In this document: positions 1 to 24,951 of the stretch, piece by piece
How positions within the stretch are numbered: position 1 is the first letter of the stretch
How the letters are laid out: each line of letters opens with the position of its first letter
Assembly: GCA_023101725.1 (NCBI GenBank)
Contig: JALJCO010003433.1
Span: 434,001 to 498,000, forward strand
Reading direction: 5' to 3'
Source: Atherinomorus stipes
Taxonomy: Eukaryota; Chordata; Actinopteri; Atheriniformes; Atherinidae
Length of the DNA stretch: 64,000 bases
Notes under the pieces: generated by a model
What the model was told of the DNA's origin: nothing
The model's database searches: none
The model's input: only the letters and a program-made list of their open reading frames with translations
Program-made: the position numbers and the translations under genes

Positions 1-2063
1 TAGATCTTTGCAAAAGACCCCAGAGTGAAACAGATGCTGTACTGAGAGCTGGCAAAGCACACATTTCCAAGGAGAGGCGACACCACCAAGTTCTCATCAG
101 TGGAATATGTGCTGAAAAAGAAGACAAATGGCCAACTTCAGTGGCATGTATGGTGGATTTTGTCACAAGAAGCTGTGGCTTCATGTCCCACCTGGATAGC
201 TTGGTGGACCCTATTCGTTTGAGGGGTAGTCCCAAAAAAGTTTGCACCTTTGTTTCATTTGCTTTCACACTGCACTTTACTCAGACTACACCGCCTAGAC
301 AATGTTGCACAGTTGCAACTGCTGGCGAGAGGCTGCATTCCCCGAAAAGAATCAATAACCAAAAAAAAAAAGAAAATCAGACTCAATGATTGGCTGGAGC
401 TGAAAATAAATTGAGATTTTTTATTTGACTTTGATGTTCAAATCTAATGCAGTTTACACAAGAAACTGTCCAGTATGAGCAGCAGCAGAGGCAGTGAGCT
501 ATCCAGCGTGTTGCCACAATGCATCTGCATCACTTCCTGTTTGGTTCACTGGATACGCTGACCTTCACAGTCAGACCAGTGTTTGCTTCTTTGGTCTAGA
601 CCAGAGTACCAATGCACATTCATACTGCTCCAACCCAACTGTACCATCCTCTAAAGTGGAGATATAACAATTACCAGTAAAATGATTAACCGTGATAAAG
701 TTCCTAACGATTAGTAATACCATTTCAAATTTAATTATCATTTAACACCGTAATTGATTACTGCACTTTGAAAAACTCAGTGATGCTGCTGATTGCCCGG
801 AAAAGCAGCAGCAGTCCCAGTTTGTAATATTTAATTGCTGAAAATATGGGGGGAGGCAACGAAGGCACCCATGTGGACAGTGCTCTGGAGATTTTTCCCC
901 CTTTAAAAAAGACAAAGTAGACGTCTAGACTAGGGATGTCCCGATCCGATCACGTGATCGGAAATTGGGCCCGATCACGGGGTTTCAGACTTGATTGGAA
1001 TCACTTATCACATCCCGATCAGGTATCGGATAAATGTTTCCTTTACATTGACACGGCCGACGTTGCCCCTCTCTTTAGCCGGAGATGCGCACTGATGGCA
1101 GCATCTCTTTTTTTTTTTTTTCCTGTGCGCGATTTTCCTGTCATTTACAGTTTTATGACCAGCGGTTGGTTTGATTCTGCCTCATATGAGCCGCCGGAGT
1201 CCCACACACAGCTCAATGTTTTATGATACAGCATCACCAGCCAGTTCAGGAGTTCAATGTAACGCAGCAGCCTGTTGATCCAGATGTTAACTACAGTGAA
1301 GGCGGTTGTAGCGCTGAACTGAGCCAAGTTAAAAAGTTTGATCAATTTGTCAAAGCATACAACACTAAATTAATCATAATATGAAACACACTGTTCATAT
1401 TTAGCGATGCAACATGATAATGTGCTGGTTTAACATTACTGGTACAGCGCGTGCACCAGTGCGGGTTTGACGGCTGCTGCTGTGTGTGACGTGATGCATG
1501 ACAGGCTCGGAGTGACAGGGAAAAAAAAAAAAGAAAAGAATGTCGGTTAAACTTTGTTTGCCGTTACATAACTAGGTAAAATCGAAGCACACATTAAATT
1601 ATCTGTTGTTTCACAGCTTATTTAAAATATACTGTGTTGGTTTTATTGGCTGTCCAACAGATAAAGAAACATACCTTCCCATGATTCAGAGAAATGGAGA
1701 AATATCCAAATAGTTTCCTTTGTGATTTCCACATACATCCATAAATGATCAATTCCTCAATAATTTGGTGTTTGTTGGTTAAGAAATGTATGTGAAATAT
1801 CTTGTTTTAACAATGTGATTGAAAGAATGTAAATGATTAGAGGAGGTGTCATAATAAAATAAAATAAGAATAAATAAAAGGAAAAAATATAACAAATGTG
1901 ACACCTCCTGACTCCCCAATTTCACCTTTAAGCTATGATTTAAATTAAATAGGATTCAGAATCAGATCAGGCCAGTGTGTTGAATGATGTGTGCCACTTC
2001 ATGCCATAGTTGGATTTAAATCAGCCTCTCCAAGAACCCAAACAGTCTCACTTCCAGAATTAC
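1..2063 (-). other. eftud2: eftud2 intron (incomplete), with transposon remains
   Basis: This stretch follows the last eftud2 exon seen in the window (donor just below 2064). I find none of the later EFTUD2 exons on the minus strand, so it reads as one long intron that leaves the window. It carries a hAT-like terminus at 931 and a short inverted repeat: arms AGGAGGTGTCA at 1841-1851 and its complement at 1899-1909. Short open frames here match nothing I recognise. Confidence 0.6.
931..1060 (+). mobile_element. hAT-like terminus, other end not found
   Basis: The sequence starts TAGGGATGTCCCGATCC, the head typical of fish hAT-type non-autonomous elements. A perfect 16-base palindrome, CCGATCACGTGATCGG, lies at about 946-961, with further GATC-rich repeats to about 1030. 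The matching terminal repeat could not be found downstream, so the element is truncated or its extent is unknown. The 8 bases before it (GTCTAGAC) could be one copy of a target duplication, but no partner was found. Confidence 0.5.
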
Positions 2064-4593
<2,530 letters not shown>

Positions 4594-4753
4594 TTTGTAG
4601 AGAACTAGATGAGGAATGAAATGTTTATAATCAATATCACTTTGATGGATGTTGTGTTGACAAATCTAAGGTAGCAGACATAATTCAATCAGAAATATAA
4701 TGATTAACTTACGACTTCACAATGTTCAAGCAGCATATAGGTACAGTTTTCAT

Positions 4754-5495
4754 TAGAGATGCACGTATCCATTCTCTGGAGCTGATACTTTAAAATCAGC
4801 CAGTCATGATATCAGACTCGATACTTTTTTCTTTTTTTTTTAAATATCTAAATACCACAGTGCTTACACAAAATGTGGAATTTGTTTTCACTTCAGTTTC
4901 GGGCAGTGAAATGATGTGCGAGACCCAGTAATGGATTATTGCCTCTGTGTCATATATTATGATTATTGTAGCCTATCAACTGAGCAGCCTATTATCATTA
5001 CTTTAACCCTCAACAACTGCTCCCAGGACGCTGTAACTGGCAGCCCACTGCTCTAAGGTTAAAACTGACATAGACTGAATGCACAGAATGAATTTCTTAA
5101 TCCAGATTAATGTATATATTAAAGTATACATTACTATTATTATTAGTAGTAGTTGTAGTAGTATGTCATGCTGCTGCTGATATTGTTTTGTTATTTCACT
5201 GGTTTAATGCAAGTTATTGTGTCTTTTATAATATTTATAATACTACAATTAGATATTATATTTGATAATTTTCCATTGAATAGATTCAAATAATCTTATA
5301 TTAATCTGTGGTTTAATAACTTTATATTTTAAAATCTTCCTTGTAATCTTATTCTTACAGAATTTACACATAAATATAATTCATTGCTTTTAAGTTATGT
5401 TTCCAGCATGAATTCTTGATTTCTATCCATATTTCATATTAACCTTGCAATGAAGATAATTATACACACATTCCCGTCATGTTTATTTGTTTAAT

Positions 5496-5559
<64 letters not shown>

Positions 5560-5629
5560 ATAGGTAGAAAAAGTACCTTAAACTGATGCTATCGTATTGA
5601 CAGAAAAAAATTGGTATAGCTCATCTTTA
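4754..5629 (+). mobile_element. hAT-like non-autonomous element in eftud2 intron 1
   Basis: It starts TAGAGATGCACGTATCC and ends GGTATAGCTCATCTTTA, an imperfect terminal inverted repeat of the same type as the element at 20258. It contains a (TA)n tract and a stretch at about 5003-5055 (CAACTGCTCCCAGGACGC and on) resembling the body of a fish tRNA-derived SINE. No convincing 8-bp target duplication is visible, so the ends are approximate. Confidence 0.5.
5497..5555. repeat. (TA)n microsatellite
   Basis: About 29 uninterrupted TA units inside the hAT-like element in eftud2 intron 1. Confidence 0.95.
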
Positions 5630-6072
5630 GAAATATCTTAGCCATTTGCCACAAGCAAAATTTAAGAAAATAAAAACCGGTGCTTGTGCTTTGAATCGAT
5701 GTGCACCAATAACTGATGTTGACATCTCCTTAGCAAAGATCAATTTCCTCACGATGGATTCTTGTCGGTCATTTTACCGGCGCTAAAGTAAACATAAACA
5801 GTAGCTAATGCTACCACAGCGCGCCACTCAATTAGGATTGAATTATCTTTGAATTTGGGTTTACAGGGGAAATTATGGGGACAGAAAATTGCACTGACCA
5901 AAAAGTGTAACAAACGGCTCTTCTTACAGACTAGCCACTAAGTAGCACACTAGCAAGCTAACAAGCTAAAAGATGAATGGAGTGGAAGCGACGTCTGCGT
6001 AACGTTGTTGTTCATACATAACTAACGCTCCTGCCCACAGATAAAAACTTCCCTGTTGAAAAATAAGCTTAC

Positions 6073-6190
6073 CTGTTTTCTGTTACAAAGCAGTCAGTAT
6101 ATATGAATGCTCAAACAATACAGGAAAATTTAGGTTTGCAAAGATAGGACAAATAATTATTCAAACAGCTCCATGCGCATGTAACGTTAC
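6073..6190 (-). promoter_or_regulatory. eftud2: eftud2 non-coding exon 1 and promoter
   Basis: A good donor (AAACAG then GTAAGCTT on the minus strand) sits at 6073/6072 and would splice to the acceptor above 4604. Just upstream, an ETS/GABP-type CGGAAGT lies on the minus strand at about 6189-6195, with an ATGCGCAT near 6174. Both suit a housekeeping TATA-less promoter. The transcription start is only estimated. Confidence 0.5.
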
Positions 6191-6239
6191 TTCCGCTGTT
6201 CTTCTTCTATTGTATGAGCAAAACATGAGACGAATTCAA

Positions 6240-7067
6240 AACCTGACCATCGCCCCCTCTCGGCTGGGGGTGACACTGCATCAATTAATCACCCATTCCA
6301 GCAGGGTTTACGTTTCATTAAGTGTATTTATTTAGAGCTCCAGTTTGATTCTCGCCTAAAGACCAGACCCACGCTTCTTCTTTGGCTTTTAACACCGCAT
6401 AAGTGGTATGGTCCTCTGTGTTCTTTATCTTTTTAATTCACCCTTTGTCTTTCATCTAGATTTTACCTTTTGCCTCACTTCTAGTTTGTGATTTTATTAT
6501 TTTATGGTTTGCCCGAGCTTCTTGGAGATGTGTTAGCTATCTTTTTTTTTTTTTTTTTTACAGTTTCTGTCTAAATGTGCTATAGAAAGAAAGTAGATTG
6601 GATTCGGTAATTATGTGTATTTTTATGTCCCCCGAGATTGAATTTTTCAGCAATTGTACAAACATGAGTAGTTACTTTCCTCCGGTGCCTACAGTGATTT
6701 TCATTCATAAAACTAAAGGTCAAATTAAACAGCGTGCATAGAATGGGCTTGAAAAAAACCTGTAATGTCTTGATTGTTTAACTTGCTTTCTTGTTAGGCA
6801 GAATGAGGGCTATTCGAGTTTAAACGTTTTTAACACCATCTAACCACTAGATGGCACTAAACACAACTGCTATAAACCATACACATACCAGAGCTAATTT
6901 GTGGAAAAGGTCTACAGAAAAACCAAATATCCTTGACAGCAAAACATTATGAGTATTTCAGATTTTTTTAAAAGGCTCAAATGACCAAAGCAGAATCTAC
7001 AACACTAGGGAACAAAACTAACGCCCCAGGAAACTAGCATTGCTATACAAGAGTTCCCATGAGCTTA

Positions 7068-7155
<88 letters not shown>

Positions 7156-7510
7156 AAAACAAAACTTGATAAGCTTCTAGTCCACTGCACTGTTCTGATT
7201 TTATTGTGTAATTTTATGAAGATCAAACTGGTTATTTTTTTGCAGGATTTGCTACACAAGATCAATTCTGTCTAAATAAATTTAAAACAAGTGTAGATTT
7301 GAATATAAAAATGCTCAAATGAGGTTTAAGTATACCAGATAATTAGATAAGTAGCCTAGTAGTGGGCAGGCAATTTTTAAATTTATTTATTTTTAATCTT
7401 GAAGGGCATTTGGGGTTGTGTGTGTGTAATAGTGCCATGATTGGTATCAGGTGGATTTGATCAATGATTCATATGATGTTGATGCATTGATTATTCAGAC
7501 AGAGACAGTG
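6240..7510. other. intergenic, no gene seen
   Basis: AT-rich sequence between the head of eftud2 and the tail of phospho1. It holds a poly-T run near 6541-6560 and a long (TA)n tract. No coding exon, RNA gene or transposon was recognised. Confidence 0.6.
7068..7149. repeat. (TA)n microsatellite, about 41 units
   Basis: An uninterrupted TA run of about 82 bases in the eftud2-phospho1 intergenic region; the longest simple repeat in the window. Confidence 0.97.
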
Positions 7511-8273
7511 TTTCAGTTTATGGCTTTATTCCTGCTGGTGATATTCTTTCAGTAGGCCAAGCCTACACATAAAAGACACAACAAACAAAAACAATTGGAC
7601 AAAGAAACTAGACCTACACAAAGAGACACTCCTTGACACATAATATATATATATTCCTGAACAAGACAGACTTAAAACGATAAGATCACAAAAAAGCAGT
7701 TTGGTCTGTTTCAATGCCCATTGCCATTAAATGGCAGCGTATCTATCCAATTTATTGAGACCAATTCAATAGCCCATTTTATCGTCAAAAAGTGCTGTTT
7801 ACATGAAACCACATTCAAAATGGTTTTCCATTTGCAATCAGATTAATTACTAGCTTTTTAAAAAATGTTAATGGGCTATGTAAAAGTTAATCATATGGAA
7901 AACTCGCTGACATTGTAAAAATGTTTATTCTTATGTAATCAGAATAGTCGAATTGTCATAAAATGATCTGTTTCACCTTCAAAATTTCTAACATAGCATT
8001 ATTAAATTTGCAATTGACCCAGATTCTCATCTTGGATGACAGCTCAGGAGTCCATAATGATTAACCTGCTTCTGTTTGTGGAGAAACTGCACCAAACCAT
8101 GGGAAACTGCTGGACTGAGGCACGTTTGGCGGAATGACGCAATTAGCTTTAAGTTTACAGACTTTTCAAACGTCATATTGCCTTGAACAATAGTTTCAGG
8201 GACCATTTTACCTGAGAAAATATCTTAAAGTGTCAACTGGCTGCTTTAACGCCCCCATGCCCTCTGTGACCCC
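7510..8273 (-). other. phospho1: phospho1 3' UTR with poly(A) signals
   Basis: The stop codon is at 8274-8276. On the minus strand AATAAA occurs at 7922-7927 and 7525-7530; the second would give a UTR of about 750 bases. Extent is inferred from these signals only. Confidence 0.5.
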
Positions 8274-9128
8274 CTATTCTGCCACCAGCTTCCTCAGCCG
8301 CTGCACGACGTCCTCCCCGCTGGCCCAAGGCACCGTGACTGCTTTGAACTCCCCTGGCATGGCTTCATGGGTCTCCGTGATGAGCCGGTGCATAGGAAAG
8401 TCCCTTCGTGGAAAGGCCACGTCTCGAGGCCCGAGAGTAAGCGCAGGGCAGAAATCGTTGGCCCCATCTCCCACGTAGAAGATCCTTTGGTACGGGCGGC
8501 CGCGCTCCTGCGTCCTGCGCGCCACATAGTCCCTGACGGTCACCTGCTTGCACATGTTGTTGGGACACCGTGGGCAGTCGTGGGAGTGGAAAGGGCGCAG
8601 CACCAGCCGTCCGTCCTTGTTGAAGGTGGCCGGGTTGGTGAAGATCCGGTGGAAGAGCTGGCGGGCTCCGGCGCGCCGAAGCCACGACTCAATGAAGAAT
8701 GTGTTTGCGTCTGACACGAGCACCACCTCGAAGTCCTGCGCGGGCCGGGTGCGCAGGAACTGGAAGAGGGTGAGCATGCCGGGGGATGCAGGTATCTTCT
8801 CCATGATGCCGCGTAGGTCGCTCTCCGTCACTCCCTGCTCTGCCAGGTAGGCCAGCACGCGCTGCATGTACTCATTGTAACGACCGGGCTGGTAGGTGTC
8901 CTTCAGCCAGCCGGGCAGGTACTGACCCGGAGCGGCCTGCACCACCATGTCATCGCTGGTCTCATCCACGATAGTCTCATCGAAGTCAAAGAAGATGAGG
9001 AAGCGCTTGTCTGAGGAGATGTGAGCTGAGTTGGAGGCCATGATTTCTGAGCGCCTGGACCTGTGGGGTTCCTCCTCCCCTGGGGGATGAGGTGGGACAT
9101 AACAGCAGTTGAAGATTGATTCTCCCAT
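8274..9128 (-). CDS. phospho1: PHOSPHO1, phosphoethanolamine/phosphocholine phosphatase
   Basis: PHOSPHO1 is a HAD-superfamily hydrolase that frees phosphate from phosphocholine and phosphoethanolamine in matrix vesicles, driving skeletal mineralisation. The single coding exon gives 284 residues. The catalytic motif FDFDET has the nucleophile at Asp48 and acid/base Asp50; motif II is LVSDAN (137-142) and the Mg-binding GDGAND is at 220-225. A conserved Cys-rich stretch (HDCPRCPNNMC) is also present. The ATG at 9128 is preceded by an in-frame TAA two codons upstream, so it is the first possible start. Met30, in a better family context (MASNSAH), is an alternative that would give 255 residues. 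The GC content is much higher than in the flanks, which is normal for this gene. Neighbour znf652 is on the same strand, as in human. Confidence 0.96.
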   Translation of the reverse strand: MGESIFNCCYVPPHPPGEEEPHRSRRSEIMASNSAHISSDKRFLIFFDFDETIVDETSDDMVVQAAPGQYLPGWLKDTYQPGRYNEYMQRVLAYLAEQGVTESDLRGIMEKIPASPGMLTLFQFLRTRPAQDFEVVLVSDANTFFIESWLRRAGARQLFHRIFTNPATFNKDGRLVLRPFHSHDCPRCPNNMCKQVTVRDYVARRTQERGRPYQRIFYVGDGANDFCPALTLGPRDVAFPRRDFPMHRLITETHEAMPGEFKAVTVPWASGEDVVQRLRKLVAE

Positions 9129-9588
9129 GACTTACTTTGCAACACTAATGTTGCCAAGTGGCATCAAATCTCCACCCCTGCACCTCCACTCAGCATCCCA
9201 CGCAATAGGCCACTGTAAAGTAGGGGCAATGGAAGGTTCTGTGAAACATCATTGCAAAAATAGATGAGGATGGAGACTGAGGTGGGGGGAAAACAGAATA
9301 ATACTTTAAATATGAGAAGTAATTTATTAATTATGTGAGTTATCTATTGACAGAGCAAAACAGCCAACCAGCCGCCTTTTCAGACACCTCATCCACCTAC
9401 TGATAGCTTTCTAGGGGGAAAAAAGGAAAAGAAAAGCTGGAGCACCTTTTACAAAAGGTCATGGTTATCCTGCGCAGCAGTGGTGAACAATAAGAGTAGG
9501 CTATATTGTAAAATATGGGCATCATCATGCAAGCATAAAGCGAATTAAAAGATAAGAAAAAGAAAAAAAAACATCAAATGATACTTGC

Positions 9589-9658
9589 CTATTGATTGTC
9601 CTTTATGCGGATCTCTTCTAGCACTGAACCAGCCTTCAAGCTGTGCGGCTGATCGAGT
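9589..9658 (-). other. phospho1: possible phospho1 5' non-coding exon with GC donor
   Basis: On the minus strand a clear acceptor (CTGCCTCTACAG) precedes 9658. Seventy bases later the sequence AG then GCAAGT could act as a rare GC-AG donor. It lies between the coding exon and the GC-rich promoter-like region near 10.1-10.3 kb. Inferred from splice signals only. Confidence 0.3.
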
Positions 9659-10119
9659 CTGTAGAGGCAGAAAACACAATGCTGAGCTGCGTGAGAATTG
9701 CATTCATATACAACAGTCACTCGCATAAAAAATGATGAAAGGGTAATTAGAAATATCTATTACAAGTTAAGCGATTATATCGGACACAACGGAGGTCTGT
9801 CACACGCACTGTACGCTCAACGCCTACAGTTTATACCCTAAAATGGACAAAACTTAAAGTCCATTTATCATTTAGACAAACAAAAACAGATCTGCCAGCA
9901 AAAAATGTCAGTAGCCTCACCTTTTACCAAAAAGTAAAATCCAGTTTGACCAGTTTAAGATATGACGGAAACAGATAAACTCTCAAACAACTTGTCAAAC
10001 TGCCAACGTTAGGCTAGGTTGTCTGTAGCTAAACTAATTTCTCATTAATAAGTAGAGCAGCAGTTTATAGTATAGAAAAAATATGTTTTCATTAATAAGA
10101 AAAAAAAAAGTCATACAGT

Positions 10120-10335
10120 GTACCACTGGTGCTGGTTCCGGTCCCCGGTGTTGGTCAGGTCCGAGCCGGTCCCGCAGATCAGAGGAGGCAGAACTCCGCC
10201 GGCGCTTCACGCACTTTTATGCTCCACTCAGATCCACGGGAGCCTCTGTGAACGCGCCCGCACCTCAAAAGTCCGCCCATTTAATAGCAGCTTCCTGCGC
10301 GCGCCCGCAACACTTACAACTGAACAGTGTTGAGG
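10120..10335 (-). promoter_or_regulatory. phospho1: GC-rich putative phospho1 promoter
   Basis: A CpG-rich island in an AT-rich surround, about 1 kb upstream of the phospho1 ATG. On the minus strand it carries AGCATAAAAG (near 10219) and GCTATTAAAT (near 10280), both TATA-like, plus GCGCGC stretches. The short open frames across it are a by-product of its high GC content. Confidence 0.45.
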
Positions 10336-11700
10336 GCATACTGTGGGTGGGAAGGAGGGAATAGAAAGACAAGACTGATAGTAAAATAGACTGTTCTGCT
10401 TCCTGAATCCTTTCTAAGAATTTCCAGATATCAGCATTTGTTCTTGTTCCACGCGATCCCAATGCAGAATACAACATCATGCTGTACCGTTTCCCCCCAG
10501 GGGAGCTTAAAGGAAACATACTGGAGAAAATTACTGTTTTTCTTTCTTAAACCATGTTTTGTGGACAAATTGTGCAGTAATGCCAAATCAAGCTATTCAC
10601 ATGTTTCAACCCAAATTATCCAAAAGGAAAATTAAAACATAATTTGAATACGTTAATGTCCCATCAAACTGTATTTGCATGTTCCTGCAAGAAAATAAAC
10701 TGGATTTTGGTTCAGTGTGACAATAATCACAGTGTGTAAAACACGTCATAGTGATGGGTAAAGTTATGTTTCATATTTCAGGGGAATACTGGAACAAAAA
10801 TCACAATTAATAAAGAGTGATGCCAAATCTAAACCCAGGCTGCTTCAGTTTATTAACTACACTGAAACATTAGCGTCGCAGCAAGAGAGCGGCTGCTCAT
10901 TTCTCCACATCTTTATAAAACCCTGCTAGTGCACGATTAATGATCCACGGAGCAGCAACTTTCACAGGAGCAAATGCGTCTGAAAAACATGACGCGAATC
11001 CCTCCTCTCTTTATCTGCCTGCCGACAGACGGGGCCTCCTCCCTCCCCTATACCACAAGGCATAATGACTAACAGCTGGGGAGGCTGACTATTTTCAAAC
11101 CCAAATGGGAATGGAGATGTACAGACGGTGTGTTATTATCTCCTCTGCTCATGAAGTGAGCCTTGGTACCTGACCACCCACTCACCAACAGTGAGTCACA
11201 CACACTTTGCTCCATACACATCGCTCTACTTTGCTACCTTATAGGATTATGCGAATAGTTAAAAGCACAAATGGTGATGGAGGTCATTTAGCATTTAGGG
11301 AAAATCAGGACCCAAATCGTCCCTCATCAGAGCTTTGAAAAGCAAAAAAATAACTGTCAGGGTCATGTATAGCCAGCAGACATCGTTAGGTAACATGCTA
11401 CTTTAAGAACCCTGTGAACCTGAAAAAGAAAAAAAAACAACATTCTTGCAGCGTTCAGCTGCAACAATCAGCCGCAATTCAGGCTTTTCAGCAAAACTCA
11501 ATGCGGAAGGTACTCAAGACTCAAACACATATCAGGAAAACAATGAGCAATCCATTTCCCCCCACAGCCAGCCATTTTTCTCTTAATGTAAAAAAACAAA
11601 ACAACAACAAAAAAAAACACACACATAAGCAATCATCATGGCTACTTGTTTTTACTTCTCAAAGTTAGCAGTCAGTTAAATGTACATTATCAAAAAAAGG
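10336..11700. other. intergenic, no gene seen
   Basis: AT-rich DNA between the phospho1 promoter and the likely end of znf652. A minus-strand AATAAA at 10846-10851 could be a distal znf652 poly(A) signal. No coding exon or element was recognised. Confidence 0.4.
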
Positions 11701-14700
11701 CCCAACTTTTTCCACTTCTCCATCTCCAGATAACATACAAAAAAAGACAAACCAGGACATTATAAAGCTGCACATTTTGTACCAGATACAATAATAAAAT
11801 ACGCAATGCTACATTAAGTGGTTAAAAATACAAAGGGGAAAGTATATTGATTTGTTTTAAAACATCTTTAAAGAATATACAATGTTATTCTCTTAACTAC
11901 TCAAGGATTTTAGTAGAAAGTGCATTCTATATAACAAAGAAAGGAGGAGGAGAATCATTCTGCAAACAGACACAAGAGGACATGACAAGAAAAATAATCC
12001 ATGAACATATAAAATAAATGAGTATATTTCAGACATTGCATGGAGGGGCTAGTGTAAAGTTGCCAAAGCAGGAGGAACATCGCTTTCACTTTGAGGGGAG
12101 GTCCATATTGAAGCATGTGTAACTCTGAATGGAAAAAACTGTAGGCAGGTAAAAACTGAAGCACACGTTTAAAAAGAAAATGTCCTTTGTTGCTATGGTC
12201 CCTTTCACACTACCCACCTCCACCTGGGATTCTCCTCCTTTCCTTGCCTTAAAAAAAAAAAAAAAAAAAAAAACATCCACTCAATCATCCCCCGCCCCCC
12301 CCCAATGCAGCCACAACTGCACTCTGTTCCACAATACATTGTCAGCTCCACCTTCCCTGCGCCTTGCCCACGCAGCAGTAAAGTGCAGAGAATACACACA
12401 AATGAAAAGGCTTTAAAAAATAAAAAAAGACAAAAAAGATCCATACTGCAAAATGCTGAATCACAGCAGTGAACCCACGGGGGCTGGATGAAAAGCAAAT
12501 ATTGCAGCAGTATTAAGACCCACAGAAATGGCAGGATAATCGCAGGTCTCAAATTTAAAAAAAAAAAAAAAAAAAAGGGACTCAACTACTGAGCTTTAAC
12601 CACTTCAGACTGATTTCCATCTAAATGGCAGAATGAAGGTCATTAATCTACTGCTGTAGCCCATCTCAGGCATTCCCCAAATACACGTAATTGGGGCACA
12701 CTGTAAAAAGCAGCTTTTGGTACAAGAGCACTGGGGGACAACCATAATGGTCAAAACTAATGCATGCACACTTATGCATCTGCCCACCCACACACATTAC
12801 ACACATACAACTCCATATTCTCCCTTAACACAACTACTGTGAACGAACACACAAGCCAACCGCTTCCGCTCCTTTTTTGAACCAAACCCCATTCACACCA
12901 TCGGCTATTACATCAATAAGTGTAATTCTCACGCAGATTTGAACACTTCGTCTATAAATGAAATCCAAGTATTAGAAGCTGTAAGACCACTGCCTCTTAT
13001 CCTGACATTTCCTATCATGTGCTAACAGTATATCTACATGAGAGAGCCATTCATTAGCTTAAAACTGCGCAGGTTATCAGAGAACATGAAACATATGAAT
13101 GGCTTATTGGCCATCATTCTGCTTAGGCAACATTCAACAGTTTGACATGCCTTGCCTGTGTGGATCAATGTCAGTACACAAAGTCAAAACAAACCTCTAC
13201 GTTACAACACCCCACACCAAACCGTGGAATATATGCATAACTTTTGTTAAGAGCTTGAATGAATTTTTTTTTTAAAAAAAGGTCCCAGTTGTGTATATAC
13301 TGTGTGTTAAATGACCTTTAACAATGGTAACCCGTATCATTTCAACAGCAGCGAAGGAGGTGGGGTAATCCTGACGGGGCCACGTTTCTGGCCCCTCACA
13401 GTGGCAGTATTTGAGTCATCCATTACCTAAAAGCAACTGTTGACCAACAGTACTGAAAGCTGAGGTGGAACAGATCACACAGTATGTAAATCTGCAACCG
13501 TGTGGTCTTCGTATTTGTGTGTGCTTGAATAAGTGTGAGGGTGTGTGTCCACGCCTTGGGCATATCCTGCTTTACACAAATGTCATCTTGACTGCAGAAT
13601 ATCTGGTCAAACTGCAATTCCATTGTAGGAAAACCAGGCAAGACATGTTCTGTATGACACAAGACATTATTTTGTATTTCATACATCTGAAAATTCAAAT
13701 GTAAAAGAGCAAAATTAAGATATTTTATGTACTGGAATGAAAAGCACCGTTTTACCATGTTACAAATCTCAGACTTTGTCTAGATTCAACTAAACATTTA
13801 CAAAATTATTTTTTTCCTTTACAAAAAGATCCCCCCTCCCTCAACTTCTCTCTGTAACCTATGGCACTGCATCTTGCACTACTGCCACTGCCTGCCTGAC
13901 AGAAAGCCTCAGTCTTGGCCTGCGGACTAAGAAAGGCTCAGGTAGAACCGGTTACAACATTCATTAAACATTTCTGTGAATCAAAGTTTCTGAGTTCAGC
14001 GAGTAGGACAGGTGGCGTATTGCTATGGGAAGGACCTGCACAGGAAGTTCAAGTCCTGACCAATGTGCAACATTAAGTCAGCTAGTCAGAAAAAAAAAGA
14101 GGAAAGTTCAGTGAGTTTTATCTTTGATGTTTGCTAAAATCCAGATATCACATATATGTTGACTTCCATCAGCAGCTTTATGAAAATGAGATAGTTTACA
14201 CCCATTAATGTACAAAGAGAACTCACAAAAATCATTTTCTGTAGGAGAAAATGCTGAACACAACATTGTCAAATCTGTCAGTTGATCAGGGTTTAAAGGA
14301 GGTGGGGGGGTGGGTCTGACTTAAATGCGTGCACCAACTGTGCATTAGTCTCAATCTTTCACACATAAACAGGTGTGTTTGTTTAGCTTGAACTGTTATC
14401 TGCTTGACAAGAACAAGGCATGTCTACACAGTGTGCCTGTTTTTAACATATCTGTTGTTAAGAAACAGATGTTGAATCAATACTGCAGTTTACTCAGGCT
14501 GCAACTGGAAGCACAGTACTCAAGTGCACGTTCCATGTCTGTGCCTAAAAGCCTCCCGTGTAGACCCGCACTGGAATACTGACGCTGCTGCTCTGCCGAC
14601 GCACTGCTCATGCATTGCCTTCCCAGTAGACGTGACTTTAGGGGCCTTGTAATTCACAAACTGAGGCAGGACTGTGAAACGATGAGAACTGAGACGGGGT

Positions 14701-14717
14701 TTGACCTGGAGCAGAGT
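11700..14717 (-). other. znf652: likely znf652 3' UTR
   Basis: The 3 kb after the znf652 stop contain no coding exon. They include A-runs at 12251-12272 and 12557-12575 and a C-run near 12291-12303. Vertebrate ZNF652 mRNAs have long 3' UTRs, so this is probably UTR; I could not fix its end. Confidence 0.35.
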
Positions 14718-24537
<9,820 letters not shown>

Positions 24538-24951
24538 GAAGAAGGTGGGGGTGATGGGAGCAGAAAATGATGCTGAAAGTAACTTCTATGGTGCCAAAGA
24601 AGACTAGCCAAGTCAACAAGGAGGGACAGGGGATACCACAACGATCCCCCACCCTCCTTCTTCTGAGGAGACAGGAAGGAGGGGACGAGGCGAGAAAAAG
24701 TCAACCTGATTCAAAGAGAGCACCCATGCCGTCCAAGACAGAAAATGCAGTTGGAAAGACATAAAAACTGTACCAAAGTTTGATCCATACAGTTAAAAAA
24801 AAGAAAAGTCTTAGTTTTGTTGTGGGCTGCTGTTCTGCAGGGCGCAGAGGTCTTCAGACAGCACAGTGACTAAAGATGAGCTCAATGCCAGACAGAGAGC
24901 TGCTGGAAGGACTTCTGGATCTTGCTTGAACAGCCATTTACTGTGCGACAC
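24538..24951 (-). other. znf652: znf652 5' UTR part of first coding exon
   Basis: A strong acceptor (poly-pyrimidine tract then ATTACAG on the minus strand) lies just above 24951, so about 414 bases of leader precede the ATG at 24537. The open frame that overlaps the start codon here begins with GTG rather than ATG, so I do not call an upstream ORF. Confidence 0.65.

Noticed and set aside
1841..1909. Inverted repeat with 11-base arms
   Set aside because: The arms are short and the spacer long and AT-rich; no sign of a terminator, RNA or transposon end.
12205..12585. 126-residue minus-strand frame with Phe runs
   Set aside because: It is built from two poly-A tracts within the znf652 3' region.
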